64,000 nucleotides of DNA from Lachnospiraceae bacterium (GTDB lineage: Bacteria > Bacillota > Clostridia > Lachnospirales > Lachnospiraceae): positions 106,357-170,356 of the forward strand of contig CAJTEM010000006.1 in the NCBI GenBank assembly GCA_910575255.1, in the 5' to 3' direction. The notes below the pieces were generated by a model. The model was not told where the DNA came from, did no database searches, and saw nothing but the letters and a program-made list of their open reading frames with translations. The translations under genes were made by a program, and so were the position numbers. This document shows positions 7,861 to 16,866 of the stretch, one piece after another (within the stretch, counting starts at the first letter, position 1; each line of letters starts with the position of its first letter).

Positions 7861-9126
7861 ATGATGAGATTCTATAGAATAAGCTCGGTATTGCTGGCAG
7901 CCGGAATTTTGGCAGCCGTGATGCCATTGACTGCTGCGGCCGGGACACCAGAGCACGGATTGTCGAAGCGGGTATATGGACCGGGAGAGGACAATCTGTC
8001 TGCCGGAGATCCCTATGCCCGGTATCAGTGGGGGTTGAGAAATGACGGTGAGCTGCAATATCTTGAGGTGGTGAACCGCTTTCGGGACAGTAATCCGCGG
8101 CTGGCCGCTACAATCGATATTGCGAATGCACTGAAGCTTCCGGCCCCGGTGGCAGGTCCAAGCGCCTATGAGATTGAAACCACAGATTCGGTAAAAGGGA
8201 TTGATATTAATATACAGCCGGCGTGGGAGCTGTACGATGCGGACAAGACGGAGCATCGGAATGTGATTGTGGCAGTCATTGATACAGGAATCGACATCAG
8301 CCATCCGGATCTGAAGGATGCAATCTGGGTCAATGAGGATGAGATACCCGGAGACGGGATTGATAATGACGGGAACGGATATGTGGATGATGTCAATGGC
8401 TGGAATTTCTTTTCCGGTAATAACCAGGTGTATGTGGGAAAGGAAGACGATCACGGCACACATGCCGCGGGGACGATTGCCGCTTCGCGGAAAGTTCATG
8501 GGATAGCCGGAATTGCAGACAACCGGTATGTGAAGATCATGGTTCTGAAAGCCCTGGGGACAGAGATGGGGATCGGTGAGGAGACGGCAGTGGTGGAAGC
8601 GATTCGGTATGCGGAGGCAAATGGGGCATCGATCTGTAATCTGAGTTTTGGAAGTGAGATTTATTATCCGCAGCTGGAGCAGACGATGCGGGAATCGAAG
8701 ATGCTGTTTATCAGCTCGGCTGGTAATGGGAGCAGCAGCGGGATTGGCCTGAATGCCGATAAGTATCCGGATTATCCGGCATCCTTTAATCTGGATAACA
8801 GTATTTCCGTGGCGAATCTGATGTTTGACGGGAATCTGGCAAAGAGCTCCAATTACAGTGCTAATCTTGTAGATATCGCAGCGCCTGGAACCTATATTGT
8901 CAGTACGATTACCGGGAATTCCTACGGATTTATGACAGGGACATCCATGGCGGCTCCCATGGTGACCGGTGTAGCGGCACTTCTGTATTCGTACCGGACA
9001 GATATCAGCCTGCAGGATGTAAAGAGGATTCTCATGAACTCGGCCAGAAGGCTGGAGGGCCTGGAGGGAAAGCTGGTATCCGGAGGCATGCTCGATGCCT
9101 ATGCAGCTTTAAATTACGGGAGATAA
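7861..9126 (+). CDS. Secreted subtilisin-like serine protease (S8 family)
   Basis: A 421-residue protease with an N-terminal signal peptide (hydrophobic run through about residue 24, AAAG-type cleavage region). The catalytic triad is visible: Asp141 in VIDTGID, His198 in DDHGTHAAG and Ser362 in GTSMAAP, with the oxyanion Asn289 in SSAGNGS. An insert rich in Asp/Asn (DGIDNDGNGYVDDVNG) after the first motif looks like a calcium site, as in many subtilases. The propeptide is about 100 residues and has no recognised partner domain. It ends soon after the protease domain and has no sortase signal. The ATG at 7861 has AAGGAG six bases upstream. A TATACT -10 lies at 7820-7825. It should act outside the cell. 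Confidence 0.92.
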   Translation: MMRFYRISSVLLAAGILAAVMPLTAAAGTPEHGLSKRVYGPGEDNLSAGDPYARYQWGLRNDGELQYLEVVNRFRDSNPRLAATIDIANALKLPAPVAGPSAYEIETTDSVKGIDINIQPAWELYDADKTEHRNVIVAVIDTGIDISHPDLKDAIWVNEDEIPGDGIDNDGNGYVDDVNGWNFFSGNNQVYVGKEDDHGTHAAGTIAASRKVHGIAGIADNRYVKIMVLKALGTEMGIGEETAVVEAIRYAEANGASICNLSFGSEIYYPQLEQTMRESKMLFISSAGNGSSSGIGLNADKYPDYPASFNLDNSISVANLMFDGNLAKSSNYSANLVDIAAPGTYIVSTITGNSYGFMTGTSMAAPMVTGVAALLYSYRTDISLQDVKRILMNSARRLEGLEGKLVSGGMLDAYAALNYGR

Positions 9127-9165
9127 CAAAAAGCCTGACTGCAGTTTTTGCAGCCAGGCTTTTTG
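9127..9165. terminator. Bidirectional rho-independent terminator
   Basis: An A-run, a 15-16 bp stem with one mismatch (CAAAAAGCCTG-CTGCA paired to TGCAG-CAGGCTTTTTG), a short loop and a T-run. Being flanked by A and T runs, it can stop transcription of both the protease gene and the convergent carboxypeptidase gene. Confidence 0.88.
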
Positions 9166-9297
9166 TTCGTTTGCGGTGGCATTCGTCAGATGCATATCGC
9201 AAGCACGCCGTCTGGTTTTTTGCTCCGTCCCGATCTGCCCTGAAATGTGTCTGGAAATTATTTTCCGCCAGATGTGCGTTACAGGCGCTTGGAATCA

Positions 9298-10833
9298 TTA
9301 CTCGCCAAAATCATCAAAGAAACCAGAGTCCGGTTTCCTGGAAGAATGAGAGCTTTTCTGTCGGGCCCGGGAGATTTCTCTTGCTTTCCGCATTTCCAGC
9401 AATCGGGCAAACTCCTCCTCGTCACCATGAGCCTGCAGACGCCGCCGTCTTGCTGCCCGGCGTGCAGCCAGCTCTCTGGCCTCCCTTCGCCGGGACCAGA
9501 AAATCCAGCTGATGGCAGCTATCATAATAACAGCGATGACAGCGGCGCAGGCAGCAGCGGCAGCCATGCCGGAGGGCAGCTTCAGATGTATCGGCCAGGA
9601 TACGCCGGACGATGGGGAATCCGTAGGATTCCCTGCATCTTCGGAATCCGGATCCTCCGGACTGGTACTGTCTTCGGAGGGAACCAGACTGACATCCGCT
9701 TCTTTTGTCAGCAGGTATGCCTTTCCGATAAAGCGGTCATTGTAGGTATACCGAAGCACGGCAACCGCATTGACCGGATGATTGCCGGAAAGCGGTTCCA
9801 ATGTCAGAGTTGCGTCCTCAAAAACAGCATTCTTAGGCAGGGTGATCACCCTGCCGGGTTCTATCATCAGATCCGAGGCCCGATAGGTGAGCCCGTTCTG
9901 CTCCACAGTCTCATCACCGGTAACATAACGGGTCTCATGTTCAGAGATGGACAGATTCTGGAAACGGTCAAAGCCGAATTCCAGCAGAGTTTTTCCGTCC
10001 AGAAAATACTGGGGGCGCGAGCCTTTCAGGATAACCGAGATCAAACGCCTGCCGTCCTGTTCGGCATAGGTGACCAGGGTGTTGCCTGCGGCTTTCAGAT
10101 AGCCTGTCTTGCCGGCAACAGCCGGAGGGTAGTAGAACTCGCTGTTGGGGTCGTCTGTATAAATCAGACGATGTTCCTGCCGGAAGGAAATGCCGTCAGG
10201 GTTATTGCTGGTGGAATTGATCTTGTAGGACAGCGCAGAGCTGATTCTTACCAGATCTTCATTGGCAAAGGCGGCCCGGGCAATCAAGGCCATGTCATAG
10301 GCAGTTACATTCTGGCTGTCCCCATTCAGGCCAGAGGGATTCTCGAAATGAGTCTTGTCGGAGCAGCCGAGTTTGGCTGCTTTGTCATTCATCATATCCA
10401 CAAAGGAAGGAATGCTTCCCGCAGTGTGTTCTGCCAATGCGTTGGCGGATTGATTGACGGAAAACAAAAGCAGGCTGTACAGGCAATCTTCCACTGTCAT
10501 CTGATCTCCGGCCGTAAGGCTCAGCTTATTGCCGCTGTCAGCCTCGACACTGTTCATGGCAGTCTCGGAGAAAGTGACGGTCTCATCCAGTTTGCAGTTT
10601 TCCAACACAATAAGAGCCGTCAGCAGCTTTGTGATGCTGGCGGGGGGATAAGCGGTGTCGATACAGTTCTGGCCGAAGAGCAGGGCTCCGGAATCTGCGT
10701 CAATGACCGCACCGGATTCTGCGAGGATTCCCGTATCAGATGGCCAGGACGGCGGTTCGGCAGAAGCGGTGACAGCGAATAAGTGGCTCGCGGCCAAAAG
10801 GCAGCAAAGCAGACGCCTTATCTTTTGCTTCAA
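9298..10833 (-). CDS. D-alanyl-D-alanine carboxypeptidase (PBP5/DacA-type, S11)
   Basis: A 511-residue low-molecular-weight penicillin-binding protein. It has a signal peptide ending near ASA-E26, the active-site SxxK as SITK (Ser66, Lys69), the second motif SVN in LLFSVNQSAN, and KTG in AGKTGYLKAAG. A C-terminal peptidase-associated beta domain follows, then a membrane helix (about 425-450) and a basic cytoplasmic tail rich in Arg. It trims the terminal D-Ala from peptidoglycan stem peptides at the outer face of the membrane. The tail of about 60 residues with RRREARELAARRAARRRR is longer and more basic than in typical DacA, which usually ends in an amphipathic anchor. Confidence 0.9.
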   Translation of the reverse strand: MKQKIRRLLCCLLAASHLFAVTASAEPPSWPSDTGILAESGAVIDADSGALLFGQNCIDTAYPPASITKLLTALIVLENCKLDETVTFSETAMNSVEADSGNKLSLTAGDQMTVEDCLYSLLLFSVNQSANALAEHTAGSIPSFVDMMNDKAAKLGCSDKTHFENPSGLNGDSQNVTAYDMALIARAAFANEDLVRISSALSYKINSTSNNPDGISFRQEHRLIYTDDPNSEFYYPPAVAGKTGYLKAAGNTLVTYAEQDGRRLISVILKGSRPQYFLDGKTLLEFGFDRFQNLSISEHETRYVTGDETVEQNGLTYRASDLMIEPGRVITLPKNAVFEDATLTLEPLSGNHPVNAVAVLRYTYNDRFIGKAYLLTKEADVSLVPSEDSTSPEDPDSEDAGNPTDSPSSGVSWPIHLKLPSGMAAAAACAAVIAVIMIAAISWIFWSRRREARELAARRAARRRRLQAHGDEEEFARLLEMRKAREISRARQKSSHSSRKPDSGFFDDFGE

Positions 10834-11032
10834 TGGTTTGTCCTCCTCATTGGATTGTTACGGTTACATTTTATCATGATATTGGAGAAAGGGGAAGAGG
10901 TTTGTAAAAATAACTTGGTTCACATGCAATAAAGCAGCATGGCAGGGTTCTATTTGATTCGTTATCGGAATATAAATCTCATAAGTGTGGGATTTTTTGA
11001 AAAAGGCAGAGGAAATTTAGTTCTGACAGGAC

Positions 11033-11060
11033 TTGAAATTTGTAAAAAATGAGGTATAAT
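11033..11060 (+). promoter_or_regulatory. Promoter of the ATPase/TOPRIM cassette
   Basis: TTGAAA (11033-11038), a 16-bp spacer and TATAAT (11055-11060). The predicted transcript has a leader of about 140 nt before the ATG at 11207. The 372-bp gap 10834-11206 holds no other recognisable feature apart from a purine-rich, repetitive GGAGAA-type leader. Confidence 0.65.
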
Positions 11061-11206
11061 TAATGGAGGGATATTATTTCGGAAAACACGAACAAATAGA
11101 CGAAGGCGGGATGGGATTAAAAGAGGAGGGGTGGGAGAAAGCAGGGAGAAGGAAAGCGGGAAGAGGAGAGGCGGAACAAGGAGAAACTCAACGAGGAGAA
11201 ACACTG

Positions 11207-12310
11207 ATGATAATTATGGATATTAAAGCGGATAATCTCTATGCTTTGAAAAAATTTCATATGAATATGTCATATCCTAAGAAAATTGTAGATTCCACAA
11301 TTCCGGGGGAGTATCTGGCAGAAAAACCGAATTTCCGGTATAAAAAAGTGAATATAATCATGGGAGGAAATGCTACGGGAAAGACCTCCCTGGGAAAGCT
11401 GCTAATGATTTTTGCTAATTATTTTAAAGACGGTAATTACAAATATTTTATCAATGTTGTGAATGATAAAACAAGGGAAGCTGTTTTAAGCATTGATTTT
11501 GTAACAAACAGAGAGTTTTTCTATCGCTTTGCTCTGTGCATTGACGCAAATAAGAATGGGGATTATCAGGAGAGCGATATCCATATTCATATTTATTATA
11601 CCAATATCGGTAAAAAGGATAATTATGAGACATGTGCGAAAAGAATCGATGGGATGAATTGTCAGGAGACAACGTATGATAAAATCAATACAAGCGGCTG
11701 GTACTTTTCTTATCCTCAGGATGCATGGAAAAATAAGACGTATTCTTCCATAGAGGATGATGATAATTATCTTTACATATTGGAACAGACATTAAAAACA
11801 TTAGATCCGTCGATAAAAGAGGTTATTAAAGTATCAGAAGTTGATAATACCTATGCTATTAAATTAAATAATCATTCTGTGATTATTCAGGATGGAAAGA
11901 TTGCCGATACTGAGATCCTTTCAAGTGGAACAAAAGCAGGGCTGGATATTTCCTATATTATAGCTTCACTGGTATGTGATAAGCATGATTTGTATTATTG
12001 TGATGAATTGTTTTCTTATGTTAACAGTGATGTCGAGAAGGCATGTCTGTCTATTATAATCGAAAAGCTTACAGAAAAAAAGCAGCTGTTTTTTACTACA
12101 CATAATGTAGATATTTTGGATATGCAGCTGCCGAAGCATTCCTTTACTTTTTTAAAAAAGGATTTGTCTGATGAGGAGCTGTGTATCAAATGCATCAATG
12201 CTGCGGAATTCTTGAAGCGTAATACGGATTCATTAAAAAATGCTGTGGAAAATGATTTGTTTTGTACAACTCCCGAACTACATAGGTTATATGATATAGC
12301 CGAACTTTAA
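11207..12310 (+). CDS. AAA15/ABC-type ATPase of a two-gene cassette
   Basis: A 367-residue SMC/ABC-like ATPase. The Walker A is GGNATGKT (residues 53-60). A signature-like SSGTKAGLDISYIIASL precedes LYYCDELFSYVNSD (Walker B-like, about 262-272) and FFTTHNVDIL (switch histidine). This is the layout of overcoming-lysogeny-defect and AAA15 ATPases. The start at 11207 follows CGAGGAG eight bases upstream; upstream in-frame codons begin inside the promoter and are excluded. The next gene begins 17 bp downstream and encodes a TOPRIM-like protein. Base composition is clearly more AT-rich than the neighbours, suggesting acquisition by transfer. A phage-defence role is inference from the pairing. Confidence 0.8.
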   Translation: MIIMDIKADNLYALKKFHMNMSYPKKIVDSTIPGEYLAEKPNFRYKKVNIIMGGNATGKTSLGKLLMIFANYFKDGNYKYFINVVNDKTREAVLSIDFVTNREFFYRFALCIDANKNGDYQESDIHIHIYYTNIGKKDNYETCAKRIDGMNCQETTYDKINTSGWYFSYPQDAWKNKTYSSIEDDDNYLYILEQTLKTLDPSIKEVIKVSEVDNTYAIKLNNHSVIIQDGKIADTEILSSGTKAGLDISYIIASLVCDKHDLYYCDELFSYVNSDVEKACLSIIIEKLTEKKQLFFTTHNVDILDMQLPKHSFTFLKKDLSDEELCIKCINAAEFLKRNTDSLKNAVENDLFCTTPELHRLYDIAEL

Positions 12311-12327
12311 ACTGGGAGGATGTGCGT

Positions 12328-12837
12328 ATGGGAAAGGCAATTCGCTATCAATATTATGTGGAAGGGGAGGATGAAAAGAAACTGCTGGAGGTGCTGAAAC
12401 AGGACTTAAGATGTATCAGAGCAGGAAAGGTAGATATATTTAATGTGATACAGAATCAATTTACCAGTATGAGGATTCGCCCGTTAAAGCCAGGGACGGT
12501 TGTAATTCTGGTTTATGATACGGATGTCGACCATGTTGATATATTGCAGAGAAACATCATTTTTCTGCAAAAGCAGAATGCAATAAAGGAAATTGTATGT
12601 ATTCCGCAGGTAAAGAATCTGGAGGAGGAACTGGTGTATGCGTGTCAGATAAAAAATGTCAGCGAACTGACCCATAGCCATACGAAAAAGGATTATAAAA
12701 GGGATTTGATTGATTGTAATAATTTGGGAATACGGTTGAGGAAGTGCGATTTTAAAATAACTAAGTTTTGGAGTCAGCTCCCGGCAAATAGGTTTGGCGT
12801 TTGGGGAAATGATGCAGGGAAAATAAAATTAGAATGA
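12328..12837 (+). CDS. Small TOPRIM-like/RloB-like protein, partner of the ATPase
   Basis: A 169-residue protein without membrane segments. The start YYVEGEDEKKLLEVL has the acidic first motif of TOPRIM domains, and VILVYDTDVDHVDI has the DxD second motif. RloB-like proteins and the TOPRIM partners of AAA15 ATPases share this layout. The ATG at 12328 is preferred over the GTG at 12322 because GGGAGGA ends seven bases before it. The gene is AT-rich like its partner. If nuclease-active it would be the effector of an ATPase-sensed defence system such as AbiL or PARIS; family assignment is by motif reading only. Confidence 0.6.
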   Translation: MGKAIRYQYYVEGEDEKKLLEVLKQDLRCIRAGKVDIFNVIQNQFTSMRIRPLKPGTVVILVYDTDVDHVDILQRNIIFLQKQNAIKEIVCIPQVKNLEEELVYACQIKNVSELTHSHTKKDYKRDLIDCNNLGIRLRKCDFKITKFWSQLPANRFGVWGNDAGKIKLE

Positions 12838-12903
12838 AACGTGTTTGGAAATACTTTCTGTCAGAAGGAATTTTCAGGCGCGTTTTCTTTTCGCGAGTAA
12901 TGT

Positions 12904-12932
12904 TCCTAAGCGCCAGTGGCGCTTGTTTAGGA
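12904..12932. repeat. 29-nt double-stem hairpin element, copy A
   Basis: Outer stem TCCTAA/TTAGGA and inner stem AGCGCC/GGCGCT around loop AGT. A second copy of the same length lies at 16730-16758, with paired base changes in both stems. The downstream text continues to match for about 40 bp with gaps (CGA..CGAA and a CGCGCAG-like patch). Confidence 0.75.
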
Positions 12933-12989
12933 CGGATCGAAACAGAGTGAAGACCCAAGTGCCGTGTTCGCGCAGGTATTTGCCGTTAC

Positions 12990-13010
12990 GTTCACAGGGT
13001 ACCTGTGAAC
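12990..13010. repeat. Perfect 9-bp inverted repeat
   Basis: GTTCACAGG and CCTGTGAAC separated by GTA, just upstream of the copper operon promoter. There is no T-run, so it is not an obvious terminator. A related string TTACTGTTCACA occurs near 35240. Confidence 0.6.
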
Positions 13011-13056
13011 AGTAATCCCGGAAGAGCTAATTGAGAAAAACAGTTGAAAAAGGGTC

Positions 13057-13085
13057 TTGCAATATACCCCATAGGGGTATATAAT
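13057..13085 (+). promoter_or_regulatory. Copper-operon promoter with CsoR operator in the spacer
   Basis: -35 TTGCAA (13057-13062) and -10 TATAAT (13080-13085) are 17 bp apart. The spacer is almost exactly filled by the inverted repeat TATACCCC-ATA-GGGGTATA (13063-13081). That is the known GC-tract operator type of CsoR repressors, so bound CsoR should block RNA polymerase until Cu(I) releases it. Confidence 0.92.
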
Positions 13086-13125
13086 AAGGAAAGGAAAACT
13101 AAGCGGCAGGGAAGGAGAACACAGG

Positions 13126-13470
13126 ATGGAGAGAGGAAGGAACTCCGGAACCGGGATAGAGGCAGAGAGTCAGGCAAAGGGAACATGCTGCCACAAGACG
13201 AAGGAGCGTTCTGATAAGGAGTACCGGGATCTGCTGAACCGGCTGAGCCGGATTGAAGGGCAGGTGCGGGGGATTAGAGGGATGGTGGAAAAGGATGCGT
13301 ATTGTCCGGATATTCTGATTCAGGTGGCGGCGGTGAATGCGGCGCTGAACAGTTTTAATAAGGTTTTACTGGCGAATCATATTCGTACCTGTGTAATGAG
13401 GGATATACAGGCAGGGAAGGAAGAGACGATCGATGAGCTGGTAATGACACTGCAGAAGCTGATGAAGTGA
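13126..13470 (+). CDS. csoR: Copper-sensing repressor CsoR
   Basis: A 114-residue DUF156-family repressor. The three Cu(I) ligands are Cys60 (AYCPDIL), His85 and Cys89 (NHIRTC); the spacings of 25 and 4 equal those of B. subtilis CsoR. The basic RIEGQVRGIRGM stretch precedes them. An N-terminal extension of about 30 residues with a CCH patch is longer than usual. It starts the csoR-HMA-copA operon behind its own operator, giving autoregulation. Confidence 0.95.
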   Translation: MERGRNSGTGIEAESQAKGTCCHKTKERSDKEYRDLLNRLSRIEGQVRGIRGMVEKDAYCPDILIQVAAVNAALNSFNKVLLANHIRTCVMRDIQAGKEETIDELVMTLQKLMK

Positions 13471-13581
13471 AGGGAAAACGGCGGAACGTCACGGAAGGCA
13501 CGCCTTGGAAAGACAAAGCCGGGGCAGAAAGCAGGGAAAGAGACAGGGCGAATAAGGAACCGGAAAAGAGGTGAGATTAAC

Positions 13582-13944
13582 ATGGGAGATTTTATGATTG
13601 TCGCGGTGGTGGCAGTGGCCTTGGTCTTTGCGGTGCGCGGGATGGTGAAGCGTGGGAAGAACGGGTGCTGCGGCGGAGGCGGCAGTGTGGCGGTCAAAAA
13701 GACGCTGGAAGGGGAAATGATTGCGCAGAAGGTTCTGACGATTGAGGGAATGCATTGTGAGAATTGTAAGAACCGTGTGGAGAGACAGATCAACAAGATT
13801 GCGGGCGCAGTGGCAAAGGTGGATTTGAAAAGGAAGATTGCCGTGGTATCCATGAGCCGGATGGTGGAGGATGAGGAGCTGAGGGAAGCTGTGGAGCGGC
13901 TGGATTTTAAGGTTTTGAAGATTGAGGAAGGGAGAGTGGCCTGA
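13582..13944 (+). CDS. Membrane-anchored HMA-domain copper-binding protein
   Basis: A 120-residue protein with an N-terminal membrane helix (about 4-20), a short CCGGGG linker and a C-terminal heavy-metal-associated domain with the Cu(I) motif GMHCENC. The position between csoR and copA is that of the chaperone CopZ, but CopZ is normally soluble, so a tethered chaperone or copper-buffering role is likely. It stops 2 bp before copA, so translation is probably coupled. GAGGTGAGATTAAC precedes the ATG. Confidence 0.85.
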   Translation: MGDFMIVAVVAVALVFAVRGMVKRGKNGCCGGGGSVAVKKTLEGEMIAQKVLTIEGMHCENCKNRVERQINKIAGAVAKVDLKRKIAVVSMSRMVEDEELREAVERLDFKVLKIEEGRVA

Positions 13945-13946
13945 GA

Positions 13947-16565
13947 ATGGAACAATATACAGTAACAGGAATGAGCTGTGCGGCATGCAGTGCACGGGTG
14001 GAAAAAGCGGTTTCAAAGGTGGATGGAGTTTCCTCCTGTTCGGTAAGTCTGCTGACGAATTCCATGGGAGTGGAGGGGACGGCCTCGCCGGAGGCGGTGA
14101 TTGCGGCAGTCGAGGAGGCGGGATATGGAGCGGCAAGGAGAGCACGGGGCAGCGGTCAGGGGGAGTCAGGAGCAGGCCGGGCCGGAGGCTTCCAGGGAAC
14201 CGGGGGGATGTCCGCGGCAGAGGATATGCTGAAGGATCGGGATACGCCGGTGCTGAAACAGAGGTTATACTCGTCTCTGGGATTTCTGGCGGTGCTGATG
14301 TATTTTTCCATGGGACATATGATGTGGAACTGGCCGGTTCCGGCATTTTTTGCAGAGAATCATGTGGCGATGGGGCTTTTGCAGCTGATTCTTACCGTGA
14401 TCGTGATGGTCATTAACCAGAAGTTCTTTATCAGCGGCTTTAAGAGCCTGTGGCACCGGGCGCCGAACATGGATACTCTGGTGGCGCTGGGGTCAGGGGC
14501 ATCGCTGGTTTACAGTGTTTATGCGCTGTTTGCCATGACGGATGCGCAGGTACGGGGGGACATGGCAGGAGTCATGGGATACATGCATGAGTTCTATTTT
14601 GAATCGGCAGCCATGATCCTGACCTTGATTACAGTGGGGAAAATGCTGGAAGCGCGGTCCAAGGGACGGACCACGGATGCGCTGAAGAGCCTGATGAAGC
14701 TGGCTCCGAAGACGGCGACGGTTGTGCGGGACGGTAAAGAGGAGGAGGTTTCCATTGACCAGGTGCAAAAGGATGATATTTTTGTAGTCCGGCCAGGGGA
14801 GAATATTCCGGTGGACGGCGTGGTGGTGGAGGGAAGCAGCGCAGTCAATGAGTCGGCGCTGACCGGTGAGAGTATTCCGGTGGATAAGGCAGAGGGAGAC
14901 CATGTGTCGGCGGCTACGCTGAATCAGTCAGGATTTATCCGCTGCCGGGCCACGCGGGTGGGTGAGGACACTACTTTGTCCCAGATTATACAGATGGTCA
15001 GTGATGCGGCGGCGACCAAGGCTCCTATCGCCAAGGTGGCGGATCGGGTGTCCGGGGTATTTGTTCCGGCAGTGATTGCCATTGCCGCGGTGACGATTGT
15101 GGGTTGGATCCTGGCAGGGGAGAGCGGGGGCTTTGCCCTTGCCCGGGGAATCTCCGTGCTGGTTATCAGCTGTCCCTGTGCTTTGGGGCTGGCTACGCCG
15201 GTAGCGATCATGGTGGGAAACGGCATGGGAGCGAAAAACGGCATTATGTTTAAGACAGCGGTTTCTCTGGAGGAAACGGGCAAAACGGAAGTGGTGGCTC
15301 TGGATAAGACGGGAACCATTACCAGTGGAGAGCCGAAGGTAACGGATCTGATTCCGGCAAAGAATGTGAAGGGTGCCGGGGACGAAGCGGGATGTATGGC
15401 GGAGAAAGCGGAAAGAGGTGCTGAAAGTACATCTGACGGGATGGAGCTTCTGGCTATGGCTTATGCTCTGGAGAAAAAGAGCGAACACCCGCTGGCCAGG
15501 GCGATTCTGAAGGAGGCTGAGGAGAGGGGGCTGAAAGCTGCGGAGGTGACGGAATTTAAAGCTCTGCCGGGGAACGGCCTGTCGGCTTTGCTTGACGGAG
15601 AAGCGATAAGCGGCGGCAATCTGGCATTTATCAGCAGCCAGGCAGAGGTTCCCGAAGCCATGAAAAGGAAGGCGGAGCAGCTGGCCGAGGAGGGGAAGAC
15701 CCCGCTGTTTTTCAGCCGATCCGGAGTTTTGAGCGGAATTATCGCAGTAGCGGATGTGATCAAGGAGGACAGTCCGCAGGCAGTGCGGGAATTGCAGAAT
15801 ATGGGCATCCATGTGGTGATGCTGACCGGGGACAATGAGAGGACGGCTAAGGCGATCGGTGCACAGGCCGGGGTGGATGAGGTGATTGCCGGTGTGCTGC
15901 CGGATGGAAAGGAAAGTGTAATCCGTTCCCTGAAGCGAAAGGGAAAGGTGGCCATGGTGGGCGACGGAATTAACGATGCGCCGGCGCTTACCCGGGCAGA
16001 TATCGGAATTGCCATCGGAGCCGGGACGGATATTGCCATTGATGCGGCAGATGTGGTTCTCATGAAGAGCCGCTTAAGCGATGTGCCTGCAGCAATCCGG
16101 TTAAGCCGGGCGACCCTGAGAAATATTCATGAAAATCTGTTCTGGGCATTCTTTTATAATGCGGTGGGGATTCCCTTAGCAGCAGGATTGTGGTATCCTT
16201 TATTTGGGTGGAAGCTTAACCCTATGTTTGGTGCTGCGGCTATGAGCCTGTCCAGCTTCTGCGTGGTGACCAACGCGCTGCGGCTGAACTGGTTTGATAT
16301 GCATGATACAAAAAAAGATAAAAAAATCAAAAGCAGTAAGAAGGAGGAACTGGTGATGGAAAAGACCATGAAAATCGAGGGAATGATGTGCGGGCATTGT
16401 GAGGCCCGGGTAAAGAAGTGCCTGGAAGCCCTGGCTGAGGTGACAGAAGCAGCAGTGAGCCATGAGGCCGGAACTGCTGTGGTGACTTTGAGCGCGCCGG
16501 TGGCGGATGAAGTGCTGAAAAAGACGGTGGAGGATCAGGACTATAAAGTGATTTCGATTCAGTAA
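13947..16565 (+). CDS. copA: Copper-exporting P1B ATPase CopA fused to a C-terminal CopZ-like domain
   Basis: An 872-residue P-type ATPase. It has an N-terminal HMA domain (GMSCAAC, Cys11/Cys14), eight membrane helices, the transport motif CPC (Cys409-Pro-Cys411), the phosphorylated Asp453 in DKTGT, and GDGINDAP in the hinge. After the last membrane helices and a Lys-rich linker (about 785-800) comes a second HMA domain (GMMCGHC, Cys815/Cys818). Typical CopA has HMA domains only at the N-terminus. The last 69 residues start with their own AAGGAGG and ATG at 16356 and equal a complete CopZ in length. It pumps Cu(I) out across the cell membrane. Confidence 0.95.
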   Translation: MEQYTVTGMSCAACSARVEKAVSKVDGVSSCSVSLLTNSMGVEGTASPEAVIAAVEEAGYGAARRARGSGQGESGAGRAGGFQGTGGMSAAEDMLKDRDTPVLKQRLYSSLGFLAVLMYFSMGHMMWNWPVPAFFAENHVAMGLLQLILTVIVMVINQKFFISGFKSLWHRAPNMDTLVALGSGASLVYSVYALFAMTDAQVRGDMAGVMGYMHEFYFESAAMILTLITVGKMLEARSKGRTTDALKSLMKLAPKTATVVRDGKEEEVSIDQVQKDDIFVVRPGENIPVDGVVVEGSSAVNESALTGESIPVDKAEGDHVSAATLNQSGFIRCRATRVGEDTTLSQIIQMVSDAAATKAPIAKVADRVSGVFVPAVIAIAAVTIVGWILAGESGGFALARGISVLVISCPCALGLATPVAIMVGNGMGAKNGIMFKTAVSLEETGKTEVVALDKTGTITSGEPKVTDLIPAKNVKGAGDEAGCMAEKAERGAESTSDGMELLAMAYALEKKSEHPLARAILKEAEERGLKAAEVTEFKALPGNGLSALLDGEAISGGNLAFISSQAEVPEAMKRKAEQLAEEGKTPLFFSRSGVLSGIIAVADVIKEDSPQAVRELQNMGIHVVMLTGDNERTAKAIGAQAGVDEVIAGVLPDGKESVIRSLKRKGKVAMVGDGINDAPALTRADIGIAIGAGTDIAIDAADVVLMKSRLSDVPAAIRLSRATLRNIHENLFWAFFYNAVGIPLAAGLWYPLFGWKLNPMFGAAAMSLSSFCVVTNALRLNWFDMHDTKKDKKIKSSKKEELVMEKTMKIEGMMCGHCEARVKKCLEALAEVTEAAVSHEAGTAVVTLSAPVADEVLKKTVEDQDYKVISIQ
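16341..16358 (+). promoter_or_regulatory. Internal ribosome site and start codon for a free CopZ-like product
   Basis: AAGGAGG followed eight bases later by an in-frame ATG (16356-16358, codon 804 of copA). Initiation here would give a 69-residue soluble HMA protein, the length of B. subtilis CopZ. A7 runs just upstream could also allow frameshifting, but no evidence favours that. Confidence 0.6.
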
Positions 16566-16636
16566 TCCTGACTTTCGGGGTTTATCTGGCAGAGGTTTGG
16601 ATGTTTGCCGGATGCTTATGCGGAGATTTGTTTAGG

Positions 16637-16682
16637 AAAGGGCCTGTCAGAAGCCGGTAGGCGGATGGACAGGTCCTTTTTT
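16637..16682 (+). terminator. Rho-independent terminator of the copper operon
   Basis: Stem AAAGGGCCTGTC/GACAGGTCCTTT (12 bp with one G-T pair, 19-nt loop) followed by T6. Confidence 0.85.
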
Positions 16683-16729
16683 ATATCATGGGAAAGTGTG
16701 TCCTATGATACGAAAACACTCTGCGAGGT

Positions 16730-16758
16730 TGCTGAGTGCCAGCGGCACTCGTTTAGCA
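16730..16758. repeat. 29-nt double-stem hairpin element, copy B
   Basis: Outer stem TGCT/AGCA and inner stem AGTGCC/GGCACT around loop AGC. Against copy A (12904-12932), the second outer pair changes C-G to G-C and the third inner pair changes C-G to T-A, both keeping pairing. It lies in the leader of the DUF1848 gene; 16566-16866 otherwise holds only the terminator. Confidence 0.75.
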
Positions 16759-16866
16759 GCGACCGAAGTGGAACGTAGATTGCACTACGCGCAGAGGAAG
16801 CGCGGTCGGGGAGACGCGGGAGAAGAGGTTGGGCCAGAGGTTTTTATTGAAAGGACGGGACAAAGC

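Noticed and set aside
13494-13512. GGCACGCCTTGGAA-like string near csoR as a further copy of the palindromic element
   Set aside because: The match is limited to about 14 bases with one change, and no inverted partner is present.
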